DNA from: Colletes latitarsis
Lineage: Eukaryota > Arthropoda > Insecta > Hymenoptera > Colletidae
Assembly: GCF_051014445.1 (NCBI RefSeq)
Contig: NW_027488369.1
Span: forward strand, 14,774,001 to 14,838,000
Length of the DNA: 64,000 nucleotides
Direction: 5' to 3'
Under the pieces are notes generated by a model that worked only from the letters and a program-made list of their open reading frames with translations, was not told the origin of the DNA and searched no databases. Numbering within the stretch: the stretch's first letter is position 1; every line of letters begins with the position of its first letter. Below are positions 25,510-37,378 of the stretch, one piece after another. The translations under genes and the position numbers were made by a program.

Positions 25510-28490
25510 TTTCAGTGTGGTACCACATTACTACGTGATCCAAACCAGAAAAAGCCCAGGATCAGTTCAACAAGTAAGTGAAAAACGCGAAAGTATGAGC
25601 CTGATTAGGGTGAATCCCAGACCTATGCCAGACCTAACTTGCGTTATCCTCTAAAATATTGATCGAAACCAGGTTTAATTGACTGTTTCAGCGTGGTACC
25701 ACATTACTACGTGATACAATCCAGAAACAGCCCAGGATCTAGCCATGAAGTATGAGAAATATGCGAAAGTATGAGCCTGATGAGGGCAAATCCTAGACCT
25801 AACCCAGACCTAACATGCGTTATACTCCAAAATATTTATCAAGATCAGGTTTAATTGAATGTTTCAGTGTGGTACCACATTACTACGTGAACCAAACCAG
25901 AAAAAACCCAGGATCCGTTCAACAAGTATGTGAACAATGCGAAAGTATGAGTCTGATGAGTGAAAATCCCAGGGCTAACCTAGACCTAACATGCGTTATC
26001 CTCTAAAAATATGGATCCAAACCAGGTTTAATGGACTGTTTCAGTGTGGTACCACTTTACTACGTGATCCAAAGCAGAAAAAACCCTCGAACAGGTCAAT
26101 ATGTATGTTAAAACTGCGAAAGTATGACCCTGATGAGGGCAAATCCCAGGCCTAACCTAGACCTAACATGAATTATCCTCTAAAATATTGATCGCAACCA
26201 GGTTTAATGGACTGTTTCAGTGTGGTACCACACTACTACGTGATCCAAACCAGAAAAAACCCAGGATCTGTTCAACAAGTATGTGAAAAACGCGAAAGTA
26301 TGAGTCTGATGAGGACAAATCCCAGACCTATCCCAGACTTAACTTGCGTTATCCTCTAAAATATTGATCGAAACCAGGTTTAATCGACTGTTTCAGCGTG
26401 GTACCACATTACTATGTGATACAATCCAGAAACAGCCCAGGATCCAGCCATGAAGTATGAGAAATATGCGAAAGTATGAGCCTGATGGGGGCATATCCTA
26501 GACCTAACCCAGACCTAACATGCGTTATCCTCTAAAATATTTATCAACATCAGGTTTAATTGATTGTTTCAGTGTGGTACCACATTACTACGTGATCCAC
26601 ACCAGAAAAAACCCAAGATCCGTTCAACAAGTATGTGAAGAATGCGAAAGTATGAGTCTCATGAGTGAAAATCCCAGGGCTAACCTAGACCTAACATGCG
26701 TTATCCTCAATAATATTGATCGAAACCAGGTTTAATTGAGTGTTTCAGTGTTGTACCACATTACTACGTGATCCAAGCCAGAAAAAGCCCAGGATCAGTT
26801 CAACAAGTATGTGAAAAACGCGAAAGTATGAGTCTGATGAGGGCGAATCCCAGACCTATGCCAGACCTAACTTGCGTTATCCTCTAAAATATTGATCGAA
26901 ACCAGGTTTAATTGACTGTTTCAGCGTGGTGCCACATTACTACGTGATACAATCCAGAAACAGCCCAGGATCTAGCCATGAAGTATGAGAAATATGCGAA
27001 AGTATGAGCCTGATGAGGGCAAATCCTAGACCTAACCCAGACCTAACATGCGTTATACTCCAAAATATTTATCAAGATCAGGTATAATTGAATGTTTCAG
27101 TGTGGTACCACATTACTACGTGAACCAAACCAGAAAAAACCCAGGATCCGTTCAACAAGTATGTGAAGAATGCGAAAGTATGAGTCTGATGAGTGAAAAT
27201 CCCAGGGCTAACCTAGACCTAACATGCGTTATCCTCTAAGAATATGGATCCAAACCAGGTTTAATGGACTGTTTCAGTGTGGTACCACTTTACTACGTGA
27301 TCCAAAGCAGAAAAAACCCTCGAACAGGTCAATATGTATGTTAAAACTGCGAAAGTATGACCCTGATGAGGGCAAATCCCAGGCCTAACCTAGACCTAAC
27401 ATGAATTATCCTCTAAAATATTGATCGCAACCAGGTTTAATGGACTGTTTTAGTGTGGTACCACACTACTACGTGATCCAAACCAGAAAAAACCCAGGAT
27501 CTGTTCAACAAGTATGTGAAAAACGCGAAAGTATGAGTCTGATGAGGACAAATCCCAGACCTATCCCAGACTTAACTTGCGTTATCCTCTAAAATATTGA
27601 TCGAAACCAGGTTTAATCGACTGTTTCAGCGTGGTACCACATTACTATGTGATACAATCCAGAAACAGCCCAGGATCCAGCCATGAAGTATGAGAAATAT
27701 GCGAAAGTATGAGCCTGATGGGGGCATATCTTAGACCTAACCCAGACCTAACATGCGTTATCCTCTAAAATATTTATCAACATCAGGTTTAATTGATTGT
27801 TTCAGTGTGGTACCACATTACTACGTGATCCACACCAGAAAAAACCCAAGATCCGTTCAACAAGTATGTGAAGAATGCGAAAGTATGAGTCTCATGAGTG
27901 AAAATCCCAGGGCTAACCTAGACCTAACATGCGTTATCCTCAATAATATTGATCGAAACCAGGTTTAATTGAGTGTTTCAGTGTTGTACCACATTACTAC
28001 GTGATCAAAGCCAGAAAAAGCCCAGGATCAGTTCAACAAGTATGTGAAAAACGCGAAAGTATGAGTCTGATGAGGGCGAATCCCAGACCTATGCCAGACC
28101 TAACTTGCGTTATCCTCTAAAATATTGATCGAAACCAGGTTTAATTGACTGTTTCAGCGTGGTACCACATTACTACGTGATACAATCCAGAAACAGCCCA
28201 GGATCTAGCCATGAAGTATGAGAAATATGCGAAAGTATGAGCCTGATGAGGGCAAATCCTAGACCTAACCCAGACCTAACATGCGTTATACTCCAAAATA
28301 TTTATCAAGATCAGGTATAATTGAATGTTTCAGTGTGGTACCACATTACTACGTGAACCAAACCAGAAAAAACCCAGGATCCGTTCAACAAGTATGTGAA
28401 GAATGCGAAAGTATGAGTCTGATGAGTGAAAATCCCAGGGCTAACCTAGAACTAACATGCGTTATCCTCTAAAAATATTGACCCAAACCA
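25510..28490 (+). repeat. 7-monomer higher-order repeat, two full copies plus a partial
   Basis: A 1233-bp unit of seven monomers occurs at about 25510-26742 and 26743-27975, with a partial third copy to about 28490. Diagnostic variants repeated at 1233-bp spacing are ATGCGTTATACTCCAAAATA (25815, 27048, 28281), ATCAACATCAGG (about 26542 and 27775) and GTCTCATGAGTG (about 26656 and 27889). Copies differ at only a few positions, such as CAGGTTTAATTG against CAGGTATAATTG. Confidence 0.88.
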
Positions 28491-31400
28491 GGTTTAATGG
28501 ACTGTTTCAGTGTGGTACCACTTTACTACGTGATTCAATGCAGAAAGAACCCTCGATCAGGTCAACATGTATGTTAAAACTGCGAAAGTATGACCCTGAT
28601 GAGGGCAAATCCCAGGCCTAACCTAGACCTATCATGCGTTGTCCTCTAAAATATTGATGGAAACCAGGGTTAATTGACTGTTTCAGTGTTGTACTTCATT
28701 ACTACGTGATGCAATCCATAGAAAGCCCAGGATCTAGCCATCAAGTATGAGAAATATGCGAAAGAATGAGCCTGATGAGAGCAAATCCCAGACCTACCCT
28801 AGACCTAACATGAATTATTCTCTAAAATATTGATCAAAACCAGGTTTAATTGACTGTTTCAGTGTGGTACCACATTACTACGTGATCCAATCCAGAAATA
28901 GCCCAGGATCCAGCCATGAAGTATGAGAAATATGCGAAAGTATGAGCCTGATGAGGGCAAATCCCAGACGTAACCTAGACCTAACATGAATTATTCTCTA
29001 AAATATTGATCAAAGCCAGGTTTAATTGACTGTTTCAGTGTGGTACCACATTACTACGTGATCCAATCCAGAAATAGCCCAGGATCCGTTCAACAAGTAT
29101 GTGAAGAACGCGAAAGTATGAGTCTGATGAGTGAAAATCCCAGGCCTAACCTAGACCTAACATGCGTTATCCTCAATAATATTGATCGAAACCAGGTTTA
29201 ATTGAGTGTTTCAGTGTTGTACTTCATTACTGCGTGATGCAATCCAGAAAAAGCCCAGGATCTAGCCATCTAGTATGAGAAATATGCGAAAGAATGAGCC
29301 TGGTGAGAGCAAATCCCATGCCTAACCTGGACCTAACATGAATTATTCTCTAAAATATTCATCAAAGCCAGGTTTAATTGACTGTTTCAGTGTGGTACCA
29401 CATTAATACGTGATCCAATCCAGAAATAGCCCAGGATCCGTTCAACAAGTATGTGAAAAACGCGAAAGTATGAGTCTGATGAGGTCATATCCCAGACCTA
29501 TCCCAGACTTAACTTGCGTTATCCTTTAAAATATTGATCGAAACCAGGTTTAATCGACTGTTACAGCGTGGTACCACATTACTATGTGATACAATCCAGA
29601 AACAGCCCAGGATCTAGCCATGAAGTATGAGAAATATGCGAAAGTATGAGTCTGATTAGTGAAAATCCCAGGGCTAACCTAGACCTAACATGCGTTATCC
29701 TCTAAAATATAGATCCAAACCAGGTTTAACGGACTGTTTCAGTGTGGTACCACTTTACTACGTGATCCAAAGCAGAAAAAACCCTCGATCAGGTCAACAT
29801 GTATGTTAAAACTGCGAAAGTATGACCCTGATGAGGACAAGTCTCAGACCTAACCTAGACCTAACATGCGTTGTCCTCTAAAATATTGATGGAAACCAGG
29901 TTTAGTTGACTGTTTCAGTGTTGTACTTCATTACTACGTGATGCAATCCAGAAAAAGCCCAGGATCTAGCCATCAAGTATGAGAAATATGCGAAAGAATG
30001 AGCCTGATGAGAGCAAATCCCAGACCTAACCTAGACCTAACATGAATTATTCTCTAAAATATTGATCAAAACCAGGTTTAATTGACTGTTTCAGTGTGGT
30101 ACCACATTACTACGTGATCCAAACCAGAAAAAACCCAGGATCCGTTCAACAAGTATGAGAAGAATGCGAAAGTATGAGTCTGTTGAGTGAAAATCCCCGG
30201 CCTAACCTAGACCTAACATGCGTTATCCTCAAAAATATTGATCGAAACCTGGTTTAATCGACTGTTTCAGTGTGGTACCACATTACTATGTGGTCCAAAC
30301 CAGAAAATAACCCAGGATCTGTTCAACGAGTATGTGAAGTGTGCGAAAGTATGAGTCTGATGAGGTCAAATCCCAGACCAATCCAAGACTTACCTTGCGT
30401 TATCCTCTAAAATATTGATCGAAACCAGGTTTCATCGACTGTTTCAGTGTGGTACCACATTACTACGTGATCCAAACCAGAAAAAACCCAGGATCTGTTC
30501 AACGAGTATGTAAAGTGTGCGAAAGTATGAGTCTGATGAGGGCAAATCCCAGACCTATCCCAGACCTAACATGCGTTATCCTCTAAAATATTTATCAAGA
30601 CCAGGTTTAATTGATTGTTTCAGTGTGGACCCACATTACTACGTGATCCAAACCAGAAAAAACCCAGGATCCGTTCAACAAGTATGTGAAGAATGCGAAA
30701 GCATGAGTCTGATGAGTGAAAATCCCAGGCCTAACCTAGACCTAACATGCGCTATCCTCAATAATATTGATCGAAACCGGGTTTAATTGAGTGTTTCAGT
30801 GTTGTACTTCATTACTGCGTGATGCAATCCAGAAAAAGCCCAGGATCTAGCCATCTAGTATGAGAAATATGCGAAACAATGAGCCTGATGAGAGCAAATC
30901 CCATGCCTAACCTAGACCTAACATGCATTATTCTCTAAAATATTCATCAAAACCAGGTTTAATTGACTGTTTCAGTGTGGTACCACATTAATACGTGATC
31001 CAATCCAGAAATAGCCCAGGATCCAGCCATGAAGTATGAGAAATATGCGAAAGTATGAACCTGATGAGGGCAAATCCTAGACCTAACCCAGACCTAACAT
31101 CCGTTATCCTCCAAAATATTTATCAAGACCAGGTTTAATTCAATGTTTCAGTGTGGTACCACATTACTACGTGATCCAAACCAGAAAAAACCCAGGATCC
31201 GTTCAACAAGTATGTGAAGAATGCGAAAGTATGAGTCTGATGAGTGAAAATCCCAGACCTAACGTAGACCTAACATGCGTTATCCTGTAAAATGTTGGTC
31301 CAAACCTGGTTTAATCGACTGTTTCAGTGCGATACCACATTACTATGTGATCCAATCCAGAAAATAACCCAGGATCTGTTCAACGAGTATGTGACGTGTG

Positions 31401-34400
31401 CGAAAGTATGAGTCTGATGAGTGAGAATCCCAGACCAATCCCAGACTTAACTAGCGTTGTCCTCTAAGATATTGATGGAAACCAGGTTTGATTGACGGGT
31501 TCAGTGTTGTACTTCATTACTACGTGATGCAATCCAGAAAAAGCCCAGGATCTAGCCATGAAGTTTGAGAAATATGCGAAAGTATGAGCCTGATGAGGGC
31601 AAATCCTAGACCTAACCCAGTCCTAACATGCGTTATCCTCTAAAATATTGATCGCAAGCAGGTGTAATGGACTGTTTCAGTGTGGTACCACACTACTACG
31701 TGATCCAAACCAGAAAAAACCCAGGATCTGTTCAACAAGTACGTGGAAAACGCGAAAGTATGAGTCTGATGAGGTCAAATCCCAGACCTATCCCAGTATT
31801 AACTTGCGTTATTCTCTAAAATATTGATCGAAACCAGCTTTAATCGACTGTTTCAGCGTGGTACCACATTACTATGTGATACAATCCAGAAACAGCCCAG
31901 GATCCAGCCATGAAGTATGAGAAATATGCGAAAGTATCAGCCTGATGGGGGCAAATCCTAGACCTACCCCAGACCAAACATGCGTTATCCTCTAAAATAT
32001 TTATCAAGATCAGGTTTAATTGATTGTTTCAGTGTGGTACCACATTACTACGTCATCCCCACCAGAAAAAACCCAAGATCCGTTCAAGAAGTATGTGAAG
32101 AACGCGAAAGTATGAGTCTGATGAGTGAAAATCCCAGGCCTAACCTAGACCTAACATGCGTTATCCTCTAAAATATTTATCAAGACCAGGTTTAATCGAC
32201 TGTTTCAGTGTGGTACCACATTACTATGCGATCCAAACCAGAAAATAACCCAGGATCTGTTCAACGAGTATGTGAAAAACGCCAAAGTATGAGCCTGATG
32301 TGGGCAAATCCCAGACCTATCCCAGACCTAACTTGCGTTGTCCTCTAAGATATTGATGGAAACCAGGTTTAGTTGACTGTTTCAGTGTTGTACTTCATTA
32401 CTACGTGATGCAATCCAGAAAAAGCCCAGGATCTAGCCATCAAGTATGAGAAATATGCGAAAGAATGAGCCTGATGAGAGCAAATCCCAGACCTAACCTA
32501 GACCTAACATGAATTATTCTCTAAAATATTGATCAAAACCAGGTTTAATCGACTGTTTCAGTGTGGTACCACTATGCTACGTGATCCAAACCAGAAAAAA
32601 CTCAGGATCAGTTCAACAAGTATGTGAAAAACGCGAAAGTATGAGCCTGATGAGGGCAAATCCCAGGCCTAACCTAGACCTAACATGAATTATTATCTAA
32701 AATATTGATCGAAACCAGGTTTAATTGACTGTTTCAGTGTTGTACTTCATTACTACGTGATGCAATCCAGAAAAAGCCCAGGATCTAGCCATCAAGTATG
32801 AGAAATATGCGAAAGTATGAGCCTGATGAGGGCAAATCCTAGACCTAACCCAAACCTAACATGCGTTATCCTCTAAAATATTGATCAAGACCAGGTTAAA
32901 TGAATGTTTCAGTGTGGTACCACATTACTACGTGAACCAAACCAGAAAAAACCCAGGATCTGTTAAACGAGTATGTGAAGTGTGCGAAAGTATGAGCCTG
33001 ATGAGGGCAAATCCCAGGCCTAACCTAGACCTAACATGAATTATTATCTAAAATATTGATCGAAACCAGGTTTAATTGACTGTTTCAGTGTTGTACTTCA
33101 TTACTACGTGATGCAATCCAGAAAAAGCCCAGGATCTAGCCATCAAGTATGAGAAATATGCGAAAGTATGAGCCTGATGTGGGCAAATCCTAGACCTAAC
33201 CCAAACCCAACATGCGTTATCCTCTAAAATATTTATCAAGACCAGGTTTATTTGAATGTTTCAGTGTGGTACCACATTACTACGTGATCCATACCAGAAA
33301 AAACCCAGGATCCATTCAACAAGTATGTGAAGAATGCGAACGTAAGAGTCTGATCAGGGCAAATCCCAGACCTTTCCCAGACCTAACTTGCGTTGTCCTC
33401 TAAGATATTGATGGAAACCAGGTTTAATTGACTGTTTCAGTGTTGTACTTCATTACTACGTGATGCAATCCAGAAAAAGCCCAGGATCTAGCCATCAAGT
33501 ATGAGAAATATGCGAAAGAATGAGTCTGATGAGTGCAAATCCCAGACCTAACCTAGACCTAACATGAATTATTCTCTAAAATATTGATCGAAACCAAGTT
33601 TAATTGACTGTTTCAGTGTGGTACCACATTACTACGTGATCCAATCCAGTAAAACCCCAGGATACGTTCAACAAGTATGTGAAGAATGCGAAAGTATGAG
33701 TCTGATGAGTGAAAATCCTCGGCCTAACCTAGATCTAACATGCGTTATCCTCAAAAATATTGATCGAAACCAGGTTTAATCGACAGTTTCGGTGTGGTAC
33801 CACACTACTACGTGATCCAAACCAGAAAAAACCCAGGATCCGTTCAACAAGTATGTGAAGAATGCGAAAGTATGAGTCTGATGAGTGAAAATCCCAGGCC
33901 TAACCTAGACCTAACATGCGTTATCCTCTAAAATATTGATCGAAACCAGGTTTAATTGACTGTTTCAGTGTGGTACCACATTACTACGTGATCCAATCCA
34001 GAAATAGCCCAGGATCTAGCCATGAGGTATGAGAAATATGCGAAAGTATGAGCTTGATGAGGGCAAATCCTAGACCTAACCCAGACCTAACATGCGTTAT
34101 CCTCAAAAATATTTATCAAGACCAGGTTTAACTGAATGTTTCAGTGTGGTACCACATTACTACGTGATCCATACCAGAAAAAACCCAGGATCTGTTCAAC
34201 AAGTATCTGAAGAATGCGAAAGTATGAGTCTGATGAGTGAAAATTTCAGGGCTAACCTAGACCTAACATGCATTATCCTCTAAAATATTGATCCAAACCA
34301 GGTTTAGTGGACTGTTTCAGTGTGGTACCACTTTACTACGTGATCCAAACCAGAAAATAACCCAGGATCTGTCAAACGAGTATGTGAAGTGTGCGAAAGT

Positions 34401-35100
34401 ATGAGCCTGATGAGAGCAAATCCCAGACCTAACCTAGACCTAACATGAATTATTCTCTAAAATATTGATCGAAACCAGGTTTAATTGACTGTTTCAGTGT
34501 GGTACCACATTACTACGTGATCCAAACCAGAAAAAGCCCAGGATCAGTTCAACAAGTATGTGAAAAACGCGAAAGTATGAGCCTGATTAGGGCGAATCCC
34601 AGACCTATGCCAGACCTAACTTGCGTTATCCTCTAAAATATTGATCGAAACCAGGTTTAATTGACTGTTTCAGCGTGGTACCACATTACTACGTGATACA
34701 ATCCAGAAACAGCCCAGGATCTAGCCATGAAGTATGGGAAATATGCGAAAGTATGAGCCTGATGGGGGCAAATCTTAGACCTAACCCAGACCTAACATGC
34801 GTTATCCTCTAAAATATTTATCAAGATCAGGTTTAATGGACTGTTTCAGTGTGGTACCACTTTACTACGTGATCCAAAGCAGAAAAAACCCTCGATCAGG
34901 TCAACATGTATGTTAAAACTGCGAAAGTATGACCCTGATGAGTGCAAATCCCAGGCCTAACCTAGACCTAACATGCGATGTCCTCTAAAATATTGATGGA
35001 AACCAGGTTTAATTGACTGTTTCAGTGTTGTACTTCATTACTACGTGATGCAATCCAGAAAATAACCCAGGATCTGTTCAACGAGTATGTGACGTGTGCG
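28491..35100 (+). repeat. Irregular satellite up to the transposon
   Basis: The monomers are mosaics resembling several other parts of the array. About 30238-31000 closely repeats about 22300-23060, including the GTGGTCCAAACC and CATTACTGCGTGATGC variants. The last monomers before the transposon carry GTGACGTGTGCGAAAG, a variant also found at about 31392, which identifies the monomer type that was hit by the insertion. No gene was seen. Confidence 0.85.
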
Positions 35101-35116
35101 AAAGTATGAGTCTGAT
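35101..35116 (+). repeat. Target site duplication, left copy
   Basis: AAAGTATGAGTCTGAT ends the left satellite arm, and the same bases restart the satellite immediately after the poly-A tail. The repeat is 13 bp (GTATGAGTCTGAT) if the three A's belong to the tail and 16 bp if they belong to the target. A duplication of this size is usual for R1-clade insertion by target-primed reverse transcription. The satellite phase is kept across the insertion (next equivalent position 176 bp on), so no large target deletion accompanied it. Confidence 0.95.
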
Positions 35117-35500
35117 CCCCTCAGGGGCTGCCAGCCTTTCAGCTGCAGTACGGGCTTAACGAACCCGGGGTACCCGAGTCATACACACACCGTAAGCCTC
35201 CTGTTGGTCGTCACAACGACCCATTCGCAATTCCCTATTGGTTTTGTGAATGGTACGTGACGGCAGGAGGAACGGGGGTCTTGGCTTAACCGCCTGGGCC
35301 ACGAGTATGGCGACTCTATAAAATCGCCCTCCAATCCTAAGCTATGGTGCGCGGCGATGGGATGCATGGTTGGGGGAGAAGGCCCAATCCCAAGCGACCA
35401 CCTCCGGGGAACCTGCCGAACCCCCGGAGTATTAGGCTTACCCGGGTAAGGCGGCTCTGCCCGGGTGGACCTTTATTTCCGACCATCTCGTGGGATTCTT
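35117..35500 (+). other. Retrotransposon 5' UTR, highly folded
   Basis: 384 bases lie between the target duplication and the first in-frame ATG of ORF1. The first eleven bases already form a hairpin (CCCC-TCA-GGGG). A nested structure pairs CCTCCTG (35197-35203) with CAGGAGG (35264-35270) and CGTCAC (35209-35214) with GTGACG (35257-35262). CTCCGGGG (35402-35409) pairs with CCCCGGAG (35422-35429), and CTTACCCGGGTAAG (35437-35450) is a perfect palindrome. A TATAAAA string sits at about 35318, but it lies in the loop of a short hairpin, so a promoter role is not supported. Elements of this clade often carry internal or target-derived promoters; none could be pinned down here. Confidence 0.8.
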
Positions 35501-37378
35501 ATGGACACAGAAAATAAAATGGGGATGGGGCGGGTTTTGTCGGTTGGGGAGGACGGAGACGGGGTTGGGGTTAGGGTGGCGGCGCTCGCGCCCCACTCAG
35601 CGCCAGGTCCGGCTTCGTGGAGGGTGGAGGAGGACGACGAGACGGCGTCGGTCTCGTCCTTCTCCTCGAGCACGAGCCACATACGCTCTAAGAGGAAGAG
35701 GACGGGGCAGGCCGTCGTCGAGGTGGGCGGGGCGATGAGCCCGTCGGTGAGGCTGAGTTGCCTCAGGGACGAGGTGACCGAGGAGATATCGGAGAGGATC
35801 TCCTCGTCCCTGAGGCGGGTGGAGAAAGTCGCCGCTGCCTGCGCCTTTAAGGGGCAGAAAAGCGGTGGCGCGGAGGCCCTGAAGGCCGCGGCGGAGGAGA
35901 TGAGGGAGGCGGCGCGGGAGCTCAGAGGGCGGAACGCCCGTCTGCAGCTCCTCTTGGAGGAGGAGCGACAGGGGAGGAGGAGGGCAGAGGCGCTGTGGAA
36001 CAGCGCGGCCCTCCCTCCCATCCTCCCTCCTCCTCCACCGCCGCGTCCCTCAGCGGAGGTAAATAAGCGGAGTGCGGCGGCAGTGGTGCGGGGCACCGCG
36101 GGCCCCTCCACCCGCACTCCGCCCGTGAAGAAGTCCCCGTCCTCCTCAGAAGACGATCTTCTGAGGAGGATTGGGGACATGATTGATGGCAAGCTGGCCG
36201 CCTTCCGGGAGGAGCTCCTCGCCGGAAGAGCGGTCAGCAGGAAGGCGGTGCCTCCCCGACCTGTTCCGGTACAGTCGGGGAAGGCAAAGAAGGGCGGAGT
36301 GAAGGCTCCGCCCAGCGTTGCGGCACCAGGGCCCCGGGTTGCGACCCCCAAGGGGGGTGGTGTACCCGTGGTCGCGGTGGTCGCGTCCTCCACGGCACCC
36401 TCCCAAGGGGGGGTGGCGTGGAGTGAGGTGGTGGGGCGGAAGGCGAAGCGGGCGGCGAGGAAGGCCTCGCAACCGCAGCCTCCGCCTCCGCCGCCGGCGG
36501 CCAAGGTAAAGGCCGCGAAGGTCGGGAAGGCACGACCAGGTCGTCCCCCAAAAACGGCAGCGGTGACGCTGACCGTTGCGCAGGGGGGCGACCTGACCCT
36601 CGCGGAGGCGATGCGGCTCGCCAGGGAGAATATCTCCCTGGAAGAGCTGGGCATCGCCTCCGTGAGGGCGAAGAGGGCCGTGACCGGGGGTCTCTTGTTG
36701 GAGATCCCCGGTGCAGAGAGCGGCGCGAAGGCGGATCGTCTCGCCCAGAGGCTCCGGGAGCAGCTGGGCGAGCGAGGTGTCCGGGTCGCCCGGCCCACGA
36801 AGCGCACGGAGATGCGCGTTTGTGGGCTGGACGACTCGGTCAGCGCACAGGATGTGTCCCGTGCCCTTGCGAGGGCGGGGGACTGTCCTGTGGAGGACCT
36901 GCGGATCGGAGAGATCCGCAGGTCGCCCTCCGGCCTCGGGTCGGTGTGGGCCCGGTGCCCCCTCTCCGCCGCCCGTAAGGTGGCGGAATCCGGGAGGGTG
37001 TTGGTGGGGTGGGTTTCGGCGCGAGTGGAAATCCTCGCGCCGCGCCCGCTCCAGTGTCACCGCTGCCTCGAATTGGGGCACGTGAGGCAGTGGTGCACCT
37101 CGCCGGTGGACCGCAGCGGTCAGTGTTACCGCTGCGGTGCCAAAGAGCACCGTGCGAGCCAGTGCTCGGCGGCCCCCCACTGCCCGCTGTGTGCGGACAT
37201 GGGGAGGCCAGCCGATCACAGGGTGGGGAGCAAGAAGTGCTCCCCCCCCTCCCGTAAGGAGAGGAAGAGGCGGGCTGCACCGGCTCCGGTGCCGAGGGCG
37301 GTGGCATCGTCCTCCATGGAGGTGGACGGTGCTACGGGGACGGACGGCCGGGAGGAGGCTGGCGCGGCCATTAATTAA
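35501..37378 (+). CDS. ORF1: Gag-like nucleic-acid-binding protein of an R1-clade retrotransposon
   Basis: The 625-residue protein is taken to bind the element RNA and form the retrotransposition particle. Residues about 1-75 are acidic and Ser-rich. About 80-180 is Glu/Arg/Ala-rich with coiled-coil character, followed by Pro-rich and Lys/Ala/Pro-rich linkers to about 350. A folded region at about 370-515 precedes three zinc knuckles: CX2CX4HX4C at 519-532 and 542-555, and CX2CX8HX6C at 561-580. The order of knuckles matches R1, TRAS and SART ORF1. The frame is open upstream to 35465, but only through a GTG; the first ATG is at 35501 and has a weak context, while the ATG at 35519 (A at -3, G at +4) has a better one, so either could be used. 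The stop codon TAA overlaps the ORF2 start. Antisense open frames here are shadows of GC-rich codon use. Confidence 0.92.
   Translation: MDTENKMGMGRVLSVGEDGDGVGVRVAALAPHSAPGPASWRVEEDDETASVSSFSSSTSHIRSKRKRTGQAVVEVGGAMSPSVRLSCLRDEVTEEISERISSSLRRVEKVAAACAFKGQKSGGAEALKAAAEEMREAARELRGRNARLQLLLEEERQGRRRAEALWNSAALPPILPPPPPPRPSAEVNKRSAAAVVRGTAGPSTRTPPVKKSPSSSEDDLLRRIGDMIDGKLAAFREELLAGRAVSRKAVPPRPVPVQSGKAKKGGVKAPPSVAAPGPRVATPKGGGVPVVAVVASSTAPSQGGVAWSEVVGRKAKRAARKASQPQPPPPPPAAKVKAAKVGKARPGRPPKTAAVTLTVAQGGDLTLAEAMRLARENISLEELGIASVRAKRAVTGGLLLEIPGAESGAKADRLAQRLREQLGERGVRVARPTKRTEMRVCGLDDSVSAQDVSRALARAGDCPVEDLRIGEIRRSPSGLGSVWARCPLSAARKVAESGRVLVGWVSARVEILAPRPLQCHRCLELGHVRQWCTSPVDRSGQCYRCGAKEHRASQCSAAPHCPLCADMGRPADHRVGSKKCSPPSRKERKRRAAPAPVPRAVASSSMEVDGATGTDGREEAGAAIN
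35761..35815 (+). other. Stem-loop in ORF1, 14 bp perfect
   Basis: CCTCAGGGACGAGG (35761-35774) is the exact reverse complement of 35802-35815, with a 27-base loop. It lies inside the coding sequence of the coiled-coil region. Confidence 0.85.
36068..36121 (+). other. Stem-loop in ORF1, 10 bp perfect, nested
   Basis: CGGAGTGCGG (36068-36077) pairs exactly with CCGCACTCCG (36112-36121). Inside it GGTGC pairs with GCACC across a GGG loop. Confidence 0.75.
36133..36178 (+). other. Stem-loop in ORF1, 14 bp perfect plus 6 bp
   Basis: TCCTCCTCAGAAGA (36140-36153) pairs exactly with 36157-36170 around a three-base CGA loop. Beyond a small internal loop, GTCCCC (36133-36138) pairs with GGGGAC (36173-36178). 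The 20-bp structure lies wholly in coding sequence. Confidence 0.9.
36388..36423 (+). other. Stem-loop in ORF1, 17 bp with mismatches
   Basis: CTCCACG, then ACCC and CCC (36388-36404), pair with GGG, GGGT and CGTGGAG (36407-36423) around a two-base AA centre, with a few mismatched bases between the runs. Confidence 0.7.
36605..36660 (+). other. Stem-loop in ORF1, nested 10 bp and 9 bp
   Basis: GAGGCGATGC (36605-36614) pairs exactly with GCATCGCCTC (36651-36660). Inside it CCAGGGAGA (36621-36629) pairs exactly with TCTCCCTGG (36633-36641) around an ATA loop. The structure covers about 19 codons of the folded region of ORF1. Confidence 0.88.
36896..36924 (+). other. Stem-loop in ORF1, 12 bp perfect
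   Basis: GACCTGCGGATC (36896-36907) pairs exactly with 36913-36924 around the five-base loop GGAGA. An outer GAGGGCG/CGCCCTC pairing (near 36870 and 36924-36930) may extend it. Confidence 0.88.
37110..37138 (+). other. Stem-loop across ORF1 zinc knuckles, 11 bp perfect
   Basis: ACCGCAGCGGT (37110-37120) pairs exactly with ACCGCTGCGGT (37128-37138) around CAGTGTT. It spans the linker and the start of the second CCHC knuckle, so protein and RNA constraints overlap here. Confidence 0.85.

Larger units (their letters stand above)
1..35116 (+). repeat. 176-bp satellite array, left arm
   Basis: About 200 head-to-tail monomers with a period of 176 bp (177 in some) run without interruption to the transposon. 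Every monomer carries, in order, a CATGCGTTATCCTCTAAAATAT-type block, CAGGTTTAAT, GACTGTTTCAGTGTGG, a TACCACATTACTACGTGAT block, CCAGAAAAAACCCAGGATC, a variable stretch, GCGAAAGTATGAG and CAGACCTAAC repeats. All monomers have the same orientation. The variable stretch comes in two interchangeable 26-bp forms, TAGCCATGAAGTATGAG... and TGTTCAACAAGTATGTG.... Many monomers contain open frames of about 63 codons, but these are by-products of the repeat. No gene, RNA gene or other transposon is visible in this arm. Confidence 0.97.

Noticed and set aside
1..35116. CENP-B box in the satellite
   Set aside because: No match to the core TTCG....A..CGGG pattern was seen in the monomer consensus by eye; a systematic search was not possible.
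35313..35332. TATA box in the transposon leader (CTCTATAAAATCG)
   Set aside because: It lies about 200 bases inside the element within a hairpin loop, with no initiator or other promoter signal that could be recognised.
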